Of a stretch of 64,000 bases of DNA, positions 15,275 to 24,114 are shown one piece after another; within the stretch, counting starts at the first letter, position 1; each line of letters begins with the position of its first letter. Below the pieces are notes generated by a model. That model saw only the letters and a program-made list of their open reading frames with translations, did not search any database and was not told where the DNA came from. Source of the stretch: Acidobacteriota bacterium (GTDB lineage Bacteria > Acidobacteriota > Terriglobia > Bryobacterales > Bryobacteraceae); contig JACTMJ010000013.1 in the NCBI GenBank assembly GCA_014584705.1, forward strand, positions 105,996 through 169,995, in the 5' to 3' direction. The position numbers and the translations under genes are program-made.

Positions 15275-17766
15275 TGCTCCACCCCGTCTCGCACCATCTC
15301 GTAGAAATCCGCCCAATCCCGCAGCCCGCGCGAACGCATCCACTCCGCCTGCCACTCGTCGCCGTACTGCAGCATGAACTGTTGTACTCGCGCCAGTTCC
15401 TCGCGCCCGCTCACGCCGACAAACGCCAGCGCCACATCGCCCAGTCCCGACGAGATCAGCCTTTTGCCCACCGGCGAGACCACGTAATACTGCCGTTTCG
15501 GGATACTCGTCTGTACCAGGCCAATCTCGCGCTCATTTAAGCCGAGCGACTCGTAGAACTCCCTCGAAGCCGGGTTCGACGCCTCCGCATTCGGCAGCAG
15601 AATCTTCGTTGGGCAGGACTCCAACACCACATCGCGAATCGGGCTGTGGAAGATATCGGAAAGGTTCTGCGTGGCCAGCACCACCGCGGCATTCCGCTTG
15701 CGCAGTGTCTTCAGCCAATCGCGCACCCGCTCGCGAAATAATGGATGCCGCAGATACACCCACGCCTCATCCAGAGGAACCAGCGTCGGTGCGCCATCCA
15801 GCCGTTTCTCAATCTGCCGGAACAGGTAGAGCAACACTGCCACTACAGCCTTGTCGCCCAGCCCCATCAGATGCTCCGTCTCAAACGTCAGGAACCGCCC
15901 GTCGCCCAGCATGTCCGAGTCCGCATCCAGCAGGTGCCCCATTGTGCCCGCCAGCGTGTAGTACTGCAGCGCCTCGCGCAGTTCCGCGTCCTGTACATTC
16001 GCGGAAAGCTCAGTCAACGTCCGCGTCGGCGATCCCTGCAACAGTCTCACGCCCTCGGCGAGAGCGTTGCGCTCCCGCGGAGTGATCTTCACGTCCTGCA
16101 GGGCGCAAAGCCCCTCCAGCCACTCCACCGCCCAGGCCACATCCGCGGGATCATCGATCTCCCGCAACGGACAAAACTGCCACCGCTTCGCCTCGCCCCC
16201 GATGTCGTAAAACTCCCCACCCGCCGCCCGAGTAAGCGTGAACAGTGAGTAGCCTTTGTCGAACGCAAACACCTGCGCGCGCGGATAGCGAAACCACTGA
16301 GCCGCCATCGTCGCCAGCAACGTCGATTTCCCCGCGCCCGGTGGACCAACCACCAGCGTGTGCCCCAAGTCCGAAACATGCAGATTCAGTCGAAACGGCG
16401 TCGCTCCTGTCGTTGCCGCAAAGAGCAACGGCGGACTAGCCGGCGGCATCAGCGGCGACGGATTCCGGCGCTCCCCCGTCCACACCGCCGTAATCGGCAG
16501 CATGTCCGCCAGGTTCAGCGTATGCAGCAGCACCCGCCGCGCATTCCGATAGCCGTCCCCCGGCAGGCTCCCGCGCCACGCCTCCAGCGCATTCACCGTC
16601 TCCACCCGGCACAGGAATCCCAGATTCCGCACCGTCTTCACCACCAGCGCGACGTCCTCCTCCAGCTTCTGCTCGTTCGCGCCGTGGCACAGCACCACGC
16701 TCGTGTACTGGCAGAACTGCACATCGCCGGACGCCGCCACGCTCATCGCTTCCTCGGCATCCACCGCCATCTCCTCGGCGAACGCGTTCACCGCGCCGGT
16801 CTCCGTGCGCAGAAGTTGATCCTTCCACCCGCGCACCTTGGAGCGCCACTTGCTCCGCGTCTTATCGAGAATCGCCCGCGCCTCCTCGGGATCCAGCAGA
16901 ATCGCCCGCGTATGCCACCGATACTGAATGCCCAGCGAGTCCAGCGCCGCCAGCATTCCCGGGTGGCTCAGCCGCGGAAACCCGTCAATCGCCACCACCC
17001 GCAGATGATGCTTCCCGATCTTCGGCGTCACCCCACCCACCAGATCCTGTGACCCCAGCACATCGCTCAGATACGCCGGCACCTCAGGCAGCGCCACCGG
17101 ATGGTCCAGCATCGTCACGCAGCGATGTACATACCGCAGCAGCTCCTCCGTCACCACGCCCGCGCCATCACGATCCAGCCCGGCACCCTCCGCCCCGTCA
17201 CTCTCCCGCCTTCCATCCGCCGCCCCACGCACCATCCGCATTCGCTCGGCTTGCAGCAGCGCGCCGAACACATCCTCGAACGACGCCACGCGCGACTGAA
17301 AATACTCCAGCGCTTTCCGCGCCGCGGGTTTCTCCCGCGCTCCCCCATCGAACAGAAACCCCTTCACGCGCTCCTCGTTCTCCAGCGGAGGCAGATACGC
17401 CAGCGCAAGGAAGTACTCGCTCTCGTAGTGCATGCCTTCCCGCAGGAACTGCTGCCGCCGCTCATCGTCAATCACCGCCGTTACCGCATCCGGAAACGCC
17501 CCACGCGCCGGATACCGCGGGGCCAACGAACGAATCGCGTCGCACTGCACCATCCACCCGCTCCCCAGCTTCAGCAGCCCATTCAGCCGCGCGCTCAGCG
17601 CCGCCATCTCCCCATGCGTCGCCGATGCCATATCCGGACCCCGATACCGCCAGGCCGCCATCAGCGCCCCATCCTGCAGTAGCATCACTCCGTCATCCAC
17701 CAGCGAGTCATAGAGCAGCAGATCCGCCAGCCCCTGCGCCCTCGTCCGATGCTCCGTCACCTGCAT
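15271..17766 (-). CDS. trbE: Conjugal transfer ATPase TrbE (VirB4)
   Basis: An 831-residue VirB4-family ATPase that energises pilus assembly and substrate transfer at the cytoplasmic face. The N-terminal domain (about 1-430) holds CagE/TrbE features; the C-terminal RecA-like domain has Walker A VVGPPGAGKSTLLATM (about 471-486) and Walker B TLVPLDEAWVYL followed by LKTLRKRNAAVVLATQNLSDIF. Length is normal for TrbE. A ribosome site GGTGAGGG precedes the start, six bases after the trbD stop. Confidence 0.95.
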   Translation of the reverse strand: MQVTEHRTRAQGLADLLLYDSLVDDGVMLLQDGALMAAWRYRGPDMASATHGEMAALSARLNGLLKLGSGWMVQCDAIRSLAPRYPARGAFPDAVTAVIDDERRQQFLREGMHYESEYFLALAYLPPLENEERVKGFLFDGGAREKPAARKALEYFQSRVASFEDVFGALLQAERMRMVRGAADGRRESDGAEGAGLDRDGAGVVTEELLRYVHRCVTMLDHPVALPEVPAYLSDVLGSQDLVGGVTPKIGKHHLRVVAIDGFPRLSHPGMLAALDSLGIQYRWHTRAILLDPEEARAILDKTRSKWRSKVRGWKDQLLRTETGAVNAFAEEMAVDAEEAMSVAASGDVQFCQYTSVVLCHGANEQKLEEDVALVVKTVRNLGFLCRVETVNALEAWRGSLPGDGYRNARRVLLHTLNLADMLPITAVWTGERRNPSPLMPPASPPLLFAATTGATPFRLNLHVSDLGHTLVVGPPGAGKSTLLATMAAQWFRYPRAQVFAFDKGYSLFTLTRAAGGEFYDIGGEAKRWQFCPLREIDDPADVAWAVEWLEGLCALQDVKITPRERNALAEGVRLLQGSPTRTLTELSANVQDAELREALQYYTLAGTMGHLLDADSDMLGDGRFLTFETEHLMGLGDKAVVAVLLYLFRQIEKRLDGAPTLVPLDEAWVYLRHPLFRERVRDWLKTLRKRNAAVVLATQNLSDIFHSPIRDVVLESCPTKILLPNAEASNPASREFYESLGLNEREIGLVQTSIPKRQYYVVSPVGKRLISSGLGDVALAFVGVSGREELARVQQFMLQYGDEWQAEWMRSRGLRDWADFYEMVRDGVEQ

Positions 17767-17772
17767 CCGCCC

Positions 17773-18084
17773 TCACCTCCAGCCCCGCGGCGTCGTCACC
17801 GGCAGCCCATGCACTCGCCCCTTCGCCGGATAGAAGCTCCGGTACCGCACATGCCGCAAGTACACCTGCCGCAGCAGCGGATCCGCCTTCCCCATTCGCG
17901 AGAGCACGGCCACGCTCGCGAACCACAGCGCCACGCCGGCAATCACGCCCCACCAAGTCACCAGTGCGAACACCAGCATCGCCGCCATCAGCGCCGCGAA
18001 CAGCACCAGTTCCCGGTCCCCGCCCAGCAGCAGTTGCGGACGGTTCGCGCTCTGATGAATCACAATCTCGCGTGGCCGTTCCAT
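17773..18084 (-). CDS. trbD: Conjugal transfer protein TrbD (VirB3-like)
   Basis: A 103-residue protein with two adjacent membrane helices (about 30-60, ELVLFAALMAAMLVFALVTWWGVIAGVALWF), then the cytoplasmic MGKADPLLRQVYLRHVRYRSFYPAKG segment typical of VirB3/TrbD. It anchors the VirB4 ATPase at the membrane. The ATG at 18084 is chosen for the GAGGGGAG upstream; a GTG/ATG at 18099 would give five extra residues. Confidence 0.9.
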   Translation of the reverse strand: MERPREIVIHQSANRPQLLLGGDRELVLFAALMAAMLVFALVTWWGVIAGVALWFASVAVLSRMGKADPLLRQVYLRHVRYRSFYPAKGRVHGLPVTTPRGWR

Positions 18085-18108
18085 CCGTTCTCCCCTCACA
18101 AACCCCGC

Positions 18109-18435
18109 CTACAGCACCGACGCCCCGGCCACGCCGAACAAGCTGGTCATGAACCCGGCGCCCAGCACCAGAAAAGCAATTGCCAGCACCGCCACGCAGG
18201 AGCGCCGCGCGAACTCGCTCAGCTCTCCGCCGAACACCAACGTCCCGCCCGCCACCATCAGCGCGATCAGCGAAATCGACAGGGCCACCGGACCCGTCAG
18301 CGACAGAGCCACCAAGCTCAACGGCGCCTCCCACGGCAATCCACCACCAGCCGTACCCGCCAGCGCCACCGCAGCCAATCCCATCAGCGCCACCATCAAC
18401 GTCCCAATCAGGCGCAATCCACGCAGTACCCGCAT
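18109..18435 (-). CDS. trbC: Conjugal pilin TrbC (VirB2-like)
   Basis: A 108-residue prepilin. A leader helix ends near AVALAGTAGGG, followed by the VirB2 core LPWEAPLSLVALSLTGPVALSISLIALMVAGGTLVF, an arginine turn GGELSEFARR and the second hydrophobic helix. GGGAGG seven bases before the ATG at 18435 fixes the start. In P-type systems the TrbC peptide is cyclised by the TraF peptidase; a TraF gene is present in this element at 37973-38518, far from the trb block. Confidence 0.9.
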   Translation of the reverse strand: MRVLRGLRLIGTLMVALMGLAAVALAGTAGGGLPWEAPLSLVALSLTGPVALSISLIALMVAGGTLVFGGELSEFARRSCVAVLAIAFLVLGAGFMTSLFGVAGASVL

Positions 18436-18460
18436 ACTGTTTCCTCCCGTTTCCAAGCGC

Positions 18461-19498
18461 TCAAACGTACTCCACTACGTAGTGCCCGCCCTCATAGCCG
18501 GTCACCAGCATCACCTCGCGCACCTTTCGGCCCGCCTCCAAACTCGGCTCCTCATCGATGAACACCACCACGTCCACCGCCTCGGCGATCAGAGCCTGTT
18601 GCGGCGCAGCCGTGGCCTCGGCCACCAGGCTCTCCAGCCGCACCAGCCCGCTCACCGCATCGTTCGCGTGCACCGTGGCCACACCGCCCGGGTGCCCGGT
18701 ATTCCAGGCCTTCAGCATCACGTGCGCCTCAGCCCCGCGGACCTCGCCCACCACAATCCGTGTCGGTTTCAGCCGCATGCACGCCCGCAGGCAATCGAGC
18801 ATCGTCACCGCGCCCACTGCCTGCAGTCCCACGTGGTTCTCCACGCGGCATTGCAGCTCCATCGTGTCCTCAATCAGCACCACGCGGTCCCGCGGCGTCA
18901 GTTCCGCAATCGCATCCAGCACCGCATTCGCCAGCGTCGTCTTCCCGGAACCCGTAGACCCCACAATCAGCACGTTCTTCCGCCGCCGCACCGCCTCCCG
19001 CAGAATCTCCGCGTGGCCCATCCCCCGCACATCCTCGGCAAACGTGCTCCGCCGCGAAAGCCGGTTCCGCGCATCGCTCCGTAACGTCACAATCCCGGCC
19101 GCCTCGTAATCGGCCAGCGTGAACACCTTGCGTGGCCGCAGCCGGATCGCAAACACCGGCTCCTGCGTCACCGGCGACACAATCCCCTCAAACCGGCTCC
19201 CGTCAATCGGGAACTCCGTTTCCAGAAACGGCCGGTCATGGTGCACCACCGTCCCCCGCTGCGAGGCAATCGTCCCCAGCGCGGACTGCGCCTGTGCCGG
19301 CGGCATCGTCCCCACCGCCACAAACGGTTCCCCCTGCCGCTTCACCCAGATCCGCGAATCCGGATTCAGCACAATGTCCTCCGTTCGCGGATCACGCAAG
19401 GCGGAGAGAACGGTCTCCCCCATTTCCCGCCGCAACTTCGCGTCGAGCCGCAACCGCTGGTCCGCATTTCCCGCGATCACGTGCATGGTGGCTGCCAT
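18461..19498 (-). CDS. trbB: Conjugal transfer ATPase TrbB (VirB11)
   Basis: A 345-residue VirB11-type hexameric ATPase. Walker A is VLIVGSTGSGKTTLANAVLD (about 158-177), followed by the Asp box VVLIEDTMELQC, Walker B-like MRLKPTRIVVGEVRGAEA, and the His box HPGGVATVHAND. It heads the trb operon. The start at 19498 (MAATM) is chosen over an upstream in-frame ATG at 19540, which would lie in the divergent promoter region; MHV at 19486 is another option. The gene is divergent from a RepB-like primase gene. Confidence 0.93.
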   Translation of the reverse strand: MAATMHVIAGNADQRLRLDAKLRREMGETVLSALRDPRTEDIVLNPDSRIWVKRQGEPFVAVGTMPPAQAQSALGTIASQRGTVVHHDRPFLETEFPIDGSRFEGIVSPVTQEPVFAIRLRPRKVFTLADYEAAGIVTLRSDARNRLSRRSTFAEDVRGMGHAEILREAVRRRKNVLIVGSTGSGKTTLANAVLDAIAELTPRDRVVLIEDTMELQCRVENHVGLQAVGAVTMLDCLRACMRLKPTRIVVGEVRGAEAHVMLKAWNTGHPGGVATVHANDAVSGLVRLESLVAEATAAPQQALIAEAVDVVVFIDEEPSLEAGRKVREVMLVTGYEGGHYVVEYV

Positions 19499-19527
19499 TC
19501 CCCCGCCTTGCTCCCCTACACCACACC

Positions 19528-19560
19528 TTGACGTGCTCAAGGTAGATGGTACAAGCTAGC
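19528..19560 (+). promoter_or_regulatory. Promoter with TACAAGCTAGC motif ahead of the primase gene
   Basis: TTGACG (19528-19533) and TACAAG (19550-19555) are 16 bases apart. TACAAG begins the 11-base motif TACAAGCTAGC (19550-19560), which recurs exactly at 30355-30365 and almost exactly at 33948-33957. The centre AGCTAGCT is palindromic. A shared regulator for element genes is inferred. Confidence 0.55.
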
Positions 19561-19581
19561 TATACCGTGAAAGGCGAATCG

Positions 19582-20535
19582 ATGTCAATGGAAAAAGCGA
19601 ACGCGCCGAAATCAAACGGCTGGAAAGCCACCTGGCGCGCGGTGAAGTGGCAGGCGGACGCCATGGGAGTGGAAGTCTTCGAAATCGGCCTCTTCAAGCC
19701 GGCCAGCCCTGGCGATGAGAAACCGGAACCCGAGATGCTGCCCCGCACCTGGGACAAGCAGACCCTCCTCCGCTCCGTCGGCTGGCTCCGCTACCAGAAC
19801 AGCCAAGGCCGAAACATCTACATCCGCCCGAAAGGAGAGCACCCCCTCAGCATGGTGGACGACCTCACCGCCGAATCCATCAACCAAATGAAGCAGCAGG
19901 GCTTCGAGCCCTGCGTCGTCGTCGAGACCTCGCCCGGCAACTTCCAAGCTTGGCTCAACCACGGAAAGGTCCTCCCGAAAGTCGAATCCACCCTCGCCGC
20001 CAGACTGTTAGCCCAGCGCTTCGGAGGAGACCAAGGAGCCGCCGACTGGCGCCACTTCGGCCGCCTCGCCGGGTTTACAAACCGGAAGGAGAAGTACCGG
20101 CAGGAGGATGGGCTGTATCCGTTCGTGCGGCTGGTAGAGGCGGCGCCGGACCGGGTGTACGCCCAGGCCGAGATGCTAAATGCTGAAGGTTTCTCGATCT
20201 TCCAGACGCAGTCTCGGCGAGAGCATTCTGCTTCATCGTTGGCTATGCGGAATCGGGCACCATTACTCCAGAAGATCAAAACTATTGAGGACCTTCGGGC
20301 CATGCCAAAGTACTCGGGAGACCAAAATCGGATTGATCTGGCGTACGCGGTCTACGCCCTTTCACGCGGAGTCAAAGAGTTCGACGTACGTATGGCTCTT
20401 CGTTCACGCGACCTGACGAAGAAGGGCGGTGATACTCGGCAACAGCAGTACATCGATAGAACAATCGAGCGGGCACTCCAGTCGAACATTGAGGGATTTT
20501 GGCAATATCGAACTCTCACGACGCGGGGTAGGTAA
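19582..20535 (+). CDS. RepB-like DNA primase domain protein
   Basis: A 317-residue protein with a RepB-type archaeo-eukaryotic primase domain: WLRYQNSQGRNIYIRPKG, LSMVDDLTAESINQMKQQGFEPCVVVETSPGNFQAWLNH, then ADWRHFGRLAGFTNRKEKY. These hold the acidic metal residues (VDDL) and the His-containing R/H motif. Such proteins prime replication of plasmids and ICEs or the transferred strand. The ATG at 19582 is preferred because AAAGGCG precedes it and because the longer frame from 19546 would run through the promoter motif. It is divergent from trbB. The C-terminal 80 residues are a helical region rich in Arg/Lys. Confidence 0.82.
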   Translation: MSMEKANAPKSNGWKATWRAVKWQADAMGVEVFEIGLFKPASPGDEKPEPEMLPRTWDKQTLLRSVGWLRYQNSQGRNIYIRPKGEHPLSMVDDLTAESINQMKQQGFEPCVVVETSPGNFQAWLNHGKVLPKVESTLAARLLAQRFGGDQGAADWRHFGRLAGFTNRKEKYRQEDGLYPFVRLVEAAPDRVYAQAEMLNAEGFSIFQTQSRREHSASSLAMRNRAPLLQKIKTIEDLRAMPKYSGDQNRIDLAYAVYALSRGVKEFDVRMALRSRDLTKKGGDTRQQQYIDRTIERALQSNIEGFWQYRTLTTRGR

Positions 20536-20746
20536 GTAGAACTTTGCCTCCGTGTTTTTTGGCGATGCCGCCCAACTGAGATCTAACGGACTGACGATGT
20601 CAGGCCAACTCGCCGACGACGCAACATCCCGTAACTGGAGAACGGGTTGAAAGCCTTGGTAGATGCACTACCAGCGGAGTGGTGCTGGCGTTGCCCCTTA
20701 CGCCTGGACGGCAAGTACGATGTCGCTGGAGGTTTCCGTGCAGAAG

Positions 20747-21601
20747 TCACCAGGTAATCCGCGATAGGGACTCTGGGACGTGGCGAAACAGCTTCGGCAC
20801 CCAGGTCGCGGCTTCACAATAGAAAAGAAATCGTGTCGCGGATTGAGCTTGGCGGCGGTTGAGCTCTTTAACAATAGGAGGTGTCGCAGGCAGAAACTCG
20901 ATCTCGCTAGCACTTGGCCACCATGAGGCGTGAAGAGTGTGTGTGGAGGAGAGGGGGAATGAAATCTCAGATTCTTGGTTCCCCAACCCAAACGCTGTGA
21001 AGAAGAATGCAGGATTGTCTGAGGTGAGGAAATAGCTCGGGCCTTGGGACACAAGGACTCGCCATGACATTTCAAAAATGATCTCTGTCATTTCGGGCGA
21101 TGGCCAAGGAGAGCGAATCTGCTCCAAGACTGAAGGCGGCAAGGTATCTCTAAGCTTTGATTGAACGCACTCAATCTCCTTCAGACGTCGGTCCAAGAGG
21201 CTCATATCGACAGGGTGTTCCGAGGCATACTGGTACAGTTCCCTACGAATCTCCTCCACGGTTGAGTCGATAGCACTGGGGGCCATAATGGTTCCGCGAA
21301 GCCGATTTGCGGGAACGCGTTTCATCATCGTGGCGACGTAGAGCGCTAGGCGAAAGCGGTCGTCACTGGCGAGGTCCTGGCCGTTCAACAATTTTTCAAA
21401 TGCGGGATTGGACGGAATCTCGATCTGGTGGTTCAAGGCAGCTTCGATCTCGGCACTGTAGAAGTCGGCTTCCTGTGCGATCTTGCTGATGGCCGCTCGT
21501 CGAGCTTGCCCTCCGTTTCGGTCATAGAGCCATACAAGGCCCTCACGCCTCGGACATTGGAATCGGCGCAGGTATCGTCGTGGCACATAATGCTGGCCCA
21601 T
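20747..21601 (-). CDS. DUF4238 domain protein
   Basis: A 284-residue protein beginning MGQHYVPRRYLRRFQ, the defining DUF4238 N-terminus, followed by WLYDRNGG, the ISKIAQEADFYS segment and, later, FEMSWRVLVSQGPSYFLTSDNPAFFF, another conserved block. The family is uncharacterised and common in defence and mobile contexts. An ATG at 21601 is chosen (TTG at 21616 possible); no ribosome site is clear, so it may have its own weak start. It lies 144 bases downstream of the PD-(D/E)XK-like gene on the same strand, as the last gene of the CD-NTase block. Confidence 0.8.
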   Translation of the reverse strand: MGQHYVPRRYLRRFQCPRREGLVWLYDRNGGQARRAAISKIAQEADFYSAEIEAALNHQIEIPSNPAFEKLLNGQDLASDDRFRLALYVATMMKRVPANRLRGTIMAPSAIDSTVEEIRRELYQYASEHPVDMSLLDRRLKEIECVQSKLRDTLPPSVLEQIRSPWPSPEMTEIIFEMSWRVLVSQGPSYFLTSDNPAFFFTAFGLGNQESEISFPLSSTHTLHASWWPSASEIEFLPATPPIVKELNRRQAQSATRFLFYCEAATWVPKLFRHVPESLSRITW

Positions 21602-21745
21602 AGCGCTATCAAGCAAGTATCGCGTTTGATGCTACCATCAACTTCTTACCAGCGCATGTTAGTCCTCTGACTCCGGTGGTCCTGTCACGGCGGTCGACAG
21701 CTCGAGTGCTCCAATTGCGCAATCAGTGCCGCCCGATGGGCCGGT

Positions 21746-22945
21746 TTATTTCGGCATGTCCAGCGGTCCGACGGTGCCGAACGGGTCATCGAGATTCATC
21801 AGTTGCGCCACAAGTTCCTCCGGTAATGGCCCCTCCCGGAGCGCAAAGTCGTACGATCTTCCGTCTCCAACAGGCTCCGTGGCCACGCCAAGGCAGCGGT
21901 CTACGCCGTGCTTCATTTGAGCGTATGCGACGAGGAACTTCAACCTCGCAAGTCGCTCGGGGCGCGATTCTGAGGTCGAGAGATAAACGCAAGCAGCACT
22001 CCGTTCTCTCTGAACATGCACGAAGTAGTGAGGGCTTCCGTCTTGAGCCCGCTGGCTTTGCTGGACGAGTCGCTTTCCCAGGGAAATCCGCCGCCCACGA
22101 GTAAGCCACGCGAGCAACTCGGCGACCGCCATGTTCTGGCGACGACGCCCTGGGTCAACGGGTTCTTGGACGTCGTGGGCTCGCGCGATGATGTCATCAA
22201 TGGCAAAGCCGAACCGGCGCTCCGGCGAGGAAAGCATGCGACCCGACGCGGTCGCGCTTACCGCCGCAACAGTTTTCTCCAGCTCTTCGGAGGTCGAGGG
22301 CGACATATGCCGGATCAGCACATCCCGCAGGTGCGGGATGATGCGTTGAATATTCTCTTCTTCCTCGTGGACTATGAACTGTTCCCGTGGCATCACGTCC
22401 GTGCGGAATTCAATGAACGTGATGAAGTCTCCCGCAGTATCGAATCGGTCGGCGATCATGTTGAAGTCACGCAGCGAGAAAACGTGGACTGGAAAGCCTG
22501 CCGCCAGAATCTCGGGAACGACCGTAGCCGCATCGAACGGCTGTGGGTTCTCTTGTGCAAGCACGATGATGCCTAGGTGATTCGGGTACTTCGCTGGCGC
22601 GAATGGAGCCGTTCCGTATACCTCGTGGTCCAACTTCGTGATGCCTCCATCGCCGAGTTGATGATGCGTTGTCTTCAGTTGCTTCAGCGCGTCCAAGAGT
22701 TTCTCAGTCGCCCACGATATTGGATCATGGTTGCCGCATTGTGCCTTGACTTGGACCAGGAGCGCGACGTCACTGAACAGGACCAATGCGTCAGCGAGCT
22801 CCGTCCCTTTCTTCTTTCCTTTCGGGTTGCGATACACGAAATCACGGAAGAAGGATTGCTCAAGGTACCACTGCGTCCACCGCTCCTCATACTCTCCCGG
22901 CTGCCCACCGACTTCTGGCGGGCTCGTCATGCCATACCGATCCAA
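21746..22945 (-). CDS. PD-(D/E)XK-like nuclease-domain protein
   Basis: A 399-residue protein. Near residues 48-70, GTELADALVLFSDVALLVQVKAQ has the E...D...QVK pattern of PD-(D/E)XK nucleases (Asp in ADALVLF, then Gln-x-Lys replacing Glu-x-Lys), as in Mrr- and NERD-like proteins. The rest is not a domain I recognise. The start is TTG: AAGGAGGT, a full-strength ribosome site, lies exactly six bases before it, and the first ATG would be too far away. It begins 20 bases after the AlbA_2 stop, so the genes form one operon. A role cleaving phage or self nucleic acid is inference. Confidence 0.65.
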   Translation of the reverse strand: MDRYGMTSPPEVGGQPGEYEERWTQWYLEQSFFRDFVYRNPKGKKKGTELADALVLFSDVALLVQVKAQCGNHDPISWATEKLLDALKQLKTTHHQLGDGGITKLDHEVYGTAPFAPAKYPNHLGIIVLAQENPQPFDAATVVPEILAAGFPVHVFSLRDFNMIADRFDTAGDFITFIEFRTDVMPREQFIVHEEEENIQRIIPHLRDVLIRHMSPSTSEELEKTVAAVSATASGRMLSSPERRFGFAIDDIIARAHDVQEPVDPGRRRQNMAVAELLAWLTRGRRISLGKRLVQQSQRAQDGSPHYFVHVQRERSAACVYLSTSESRPERLARLKFLVAYAQMKHGVDRCLGVATEPVGDGRSYDFALREGPLPEELVAQLMNLDDPFGTVGPLDMPK

Positions 22946-22965
22946 TGGTTAACCTCCTTCACTCA

Positions 22966-24114
22966 TCAGGTGCAGAGATCTTTCGGTGTAAGCGTGGTGT
23001 GTTCTACCTTCACCGTGACGATCAACTCGCATTCTTGGGGCCCCTGGAGGTTGTCTGCGAATACGTGACCCTCTATCGAATAGTGTCCGCTCTCTCTCGC
23101 ACCGATATAGAACGTGTCAGACCACACCCGCCGTCCTGGTTGCAGGTCCTTGCAGTCGATCTCGATGCGAAACCGATCGTCATTTTTGCCAATGTCCACT
23201 TCGCCCGGATCGCGACGCTGGTGTACCGAACCAATCCCGCGTATGGCTCGCTCGCCTGGCATCTCTTCCTTCTCTGGTTTCTCTGGCAGGTCTTCGCTCA
23301 GCAGCAGCCCGACCCCGATGGGAACGACGAGTTCAACACGTACGCTCTTCGCCGCCGCCTCCCCGATGTTCTTCACGGTCAGACGAACCGGCCTGCACAG
23401 TCGGGACATGAACTCGTATTCGGCGAGCTCATAGTAGTAATTCGCGTTGTGCTGGTTCAGGAAGTCAGTCCTGATCCCAAAGGGACCTTCGTACGGGTTG
23501 GGTAGCTTCGGAATATCCTCTGCTTCGGGAAGGCTGCAGAACTCGCATTGCAACTGCACACGCGTACCGATGGCATCATCGCGGTCAACCTCCGCGAACT
23601 CCACGAGCAGTTCAGCACAGTCCCGTGGCTTGTCCTTGCCCATTTGGGCGATCTCGCTCGGTGTGGCGGGCCTGGGTTCTGTCGAGCTACCGTATCGGAC
23701 GTATACCTCTTCCCTTTTCAGCTTGCCGTAGTTCTTCGTTAGATGGATAGGACGTTGCTGGCCGTCGTCGATCACGAATATGCCGACGTGCTTGCCATCG
23801 TAAGTGAATGCTCGGTACTGGAAGCGCACGGGCGTGTTGACGAGATTGTTGACGAACTGCTGTAGCGAATGATCATCCAACTGGTCCAACGCGTCGATGC
23901 CAATCACGTTGCTCTTCCCGCCGCGGACTTCCGCGACGCCGATTAGGATGTAGGCTTTTGCTCGTCGCCAGGCGTTCGCGAACCCCAGGATGTCCTTGAG
24001 GAGTTCGGACTTCTCCTCATCAGAAGCCTTGACGAAACGGTACTGCTCTTTCTTGAAGTCGATGGTAGTGCCCTCTTCCTCGAAGAGCAGGCTCTCGAAC
24101 AGATCATTCGTCAT
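22966..24114 (-). CDS. AlbA_2 (Schlafen-like) domain protein
   Basis: A 382-residue protein with an N-terminal AlbA_2 domain: EGTTIDFKKEQYRF (acidic-Lys motif), LLKDILGFANAWRRAKAYILIGV, then IGIDALDQLDDHSLQQFVNNLVNTPVRFQY and the KREEVYVRYGSSTEP end (about residues 10-170). AlbA_2/Schlafen-like modules bind or cleave nucleic acid and occur in defence islands. The C-terminal 210 residues form a beta-rich domain (VRLTVKNIGEAAAKSVRVELVVPIG; YIGARESGHYSIEGHVFADN) that looks like an immunoglobulin-like fold. Its start overlaps the S-4TM effector stop by 11 bases, so expression is coupled to the CBASS-like pair. Confidence 0.78.
   Translation of the reverse strand: MTNDLFESLLFEEEGTTIDFKKEQYRFVKASDEEKSELLKDILGFANAWRRAKAYILIGVAEVRGGKSNVIGIDALDQLDDHSLQQFVNNLVNTPVRFQYRAFTYDGKHVGIFVIDDGQQRPIHLTKNYGKLKREEVYVRYGSSTEPRPATPSEIAQMGKDKPRDCAELLVEFAEVDRDDAIGTRVQLQCEFCSLPEAEDIPKLPNPYEGPFGIRTDFLNQHNANYYYELAEYEFMSRLCRPVRLTVKNIGEAAAKSVRVELVVPIGVGLLLSEDLPEKPEKEEMPGERAIRGIGSVHQRRDPGEVDIGKNDDRFRIEIDCKDLQPGRRVWSDTFYIGARESGHYSIEGHVFADNLQGPQECELIVTVKVEHTTLTPKDLCT

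Noticed and set aside
17049..18152. A 367-codon plus-strand frame opposite trbE and trbD
   Set aside because: Pro/Ser/Arg/Ala repeats with no domain; it is antisense to trbE, whose motifs are intact.
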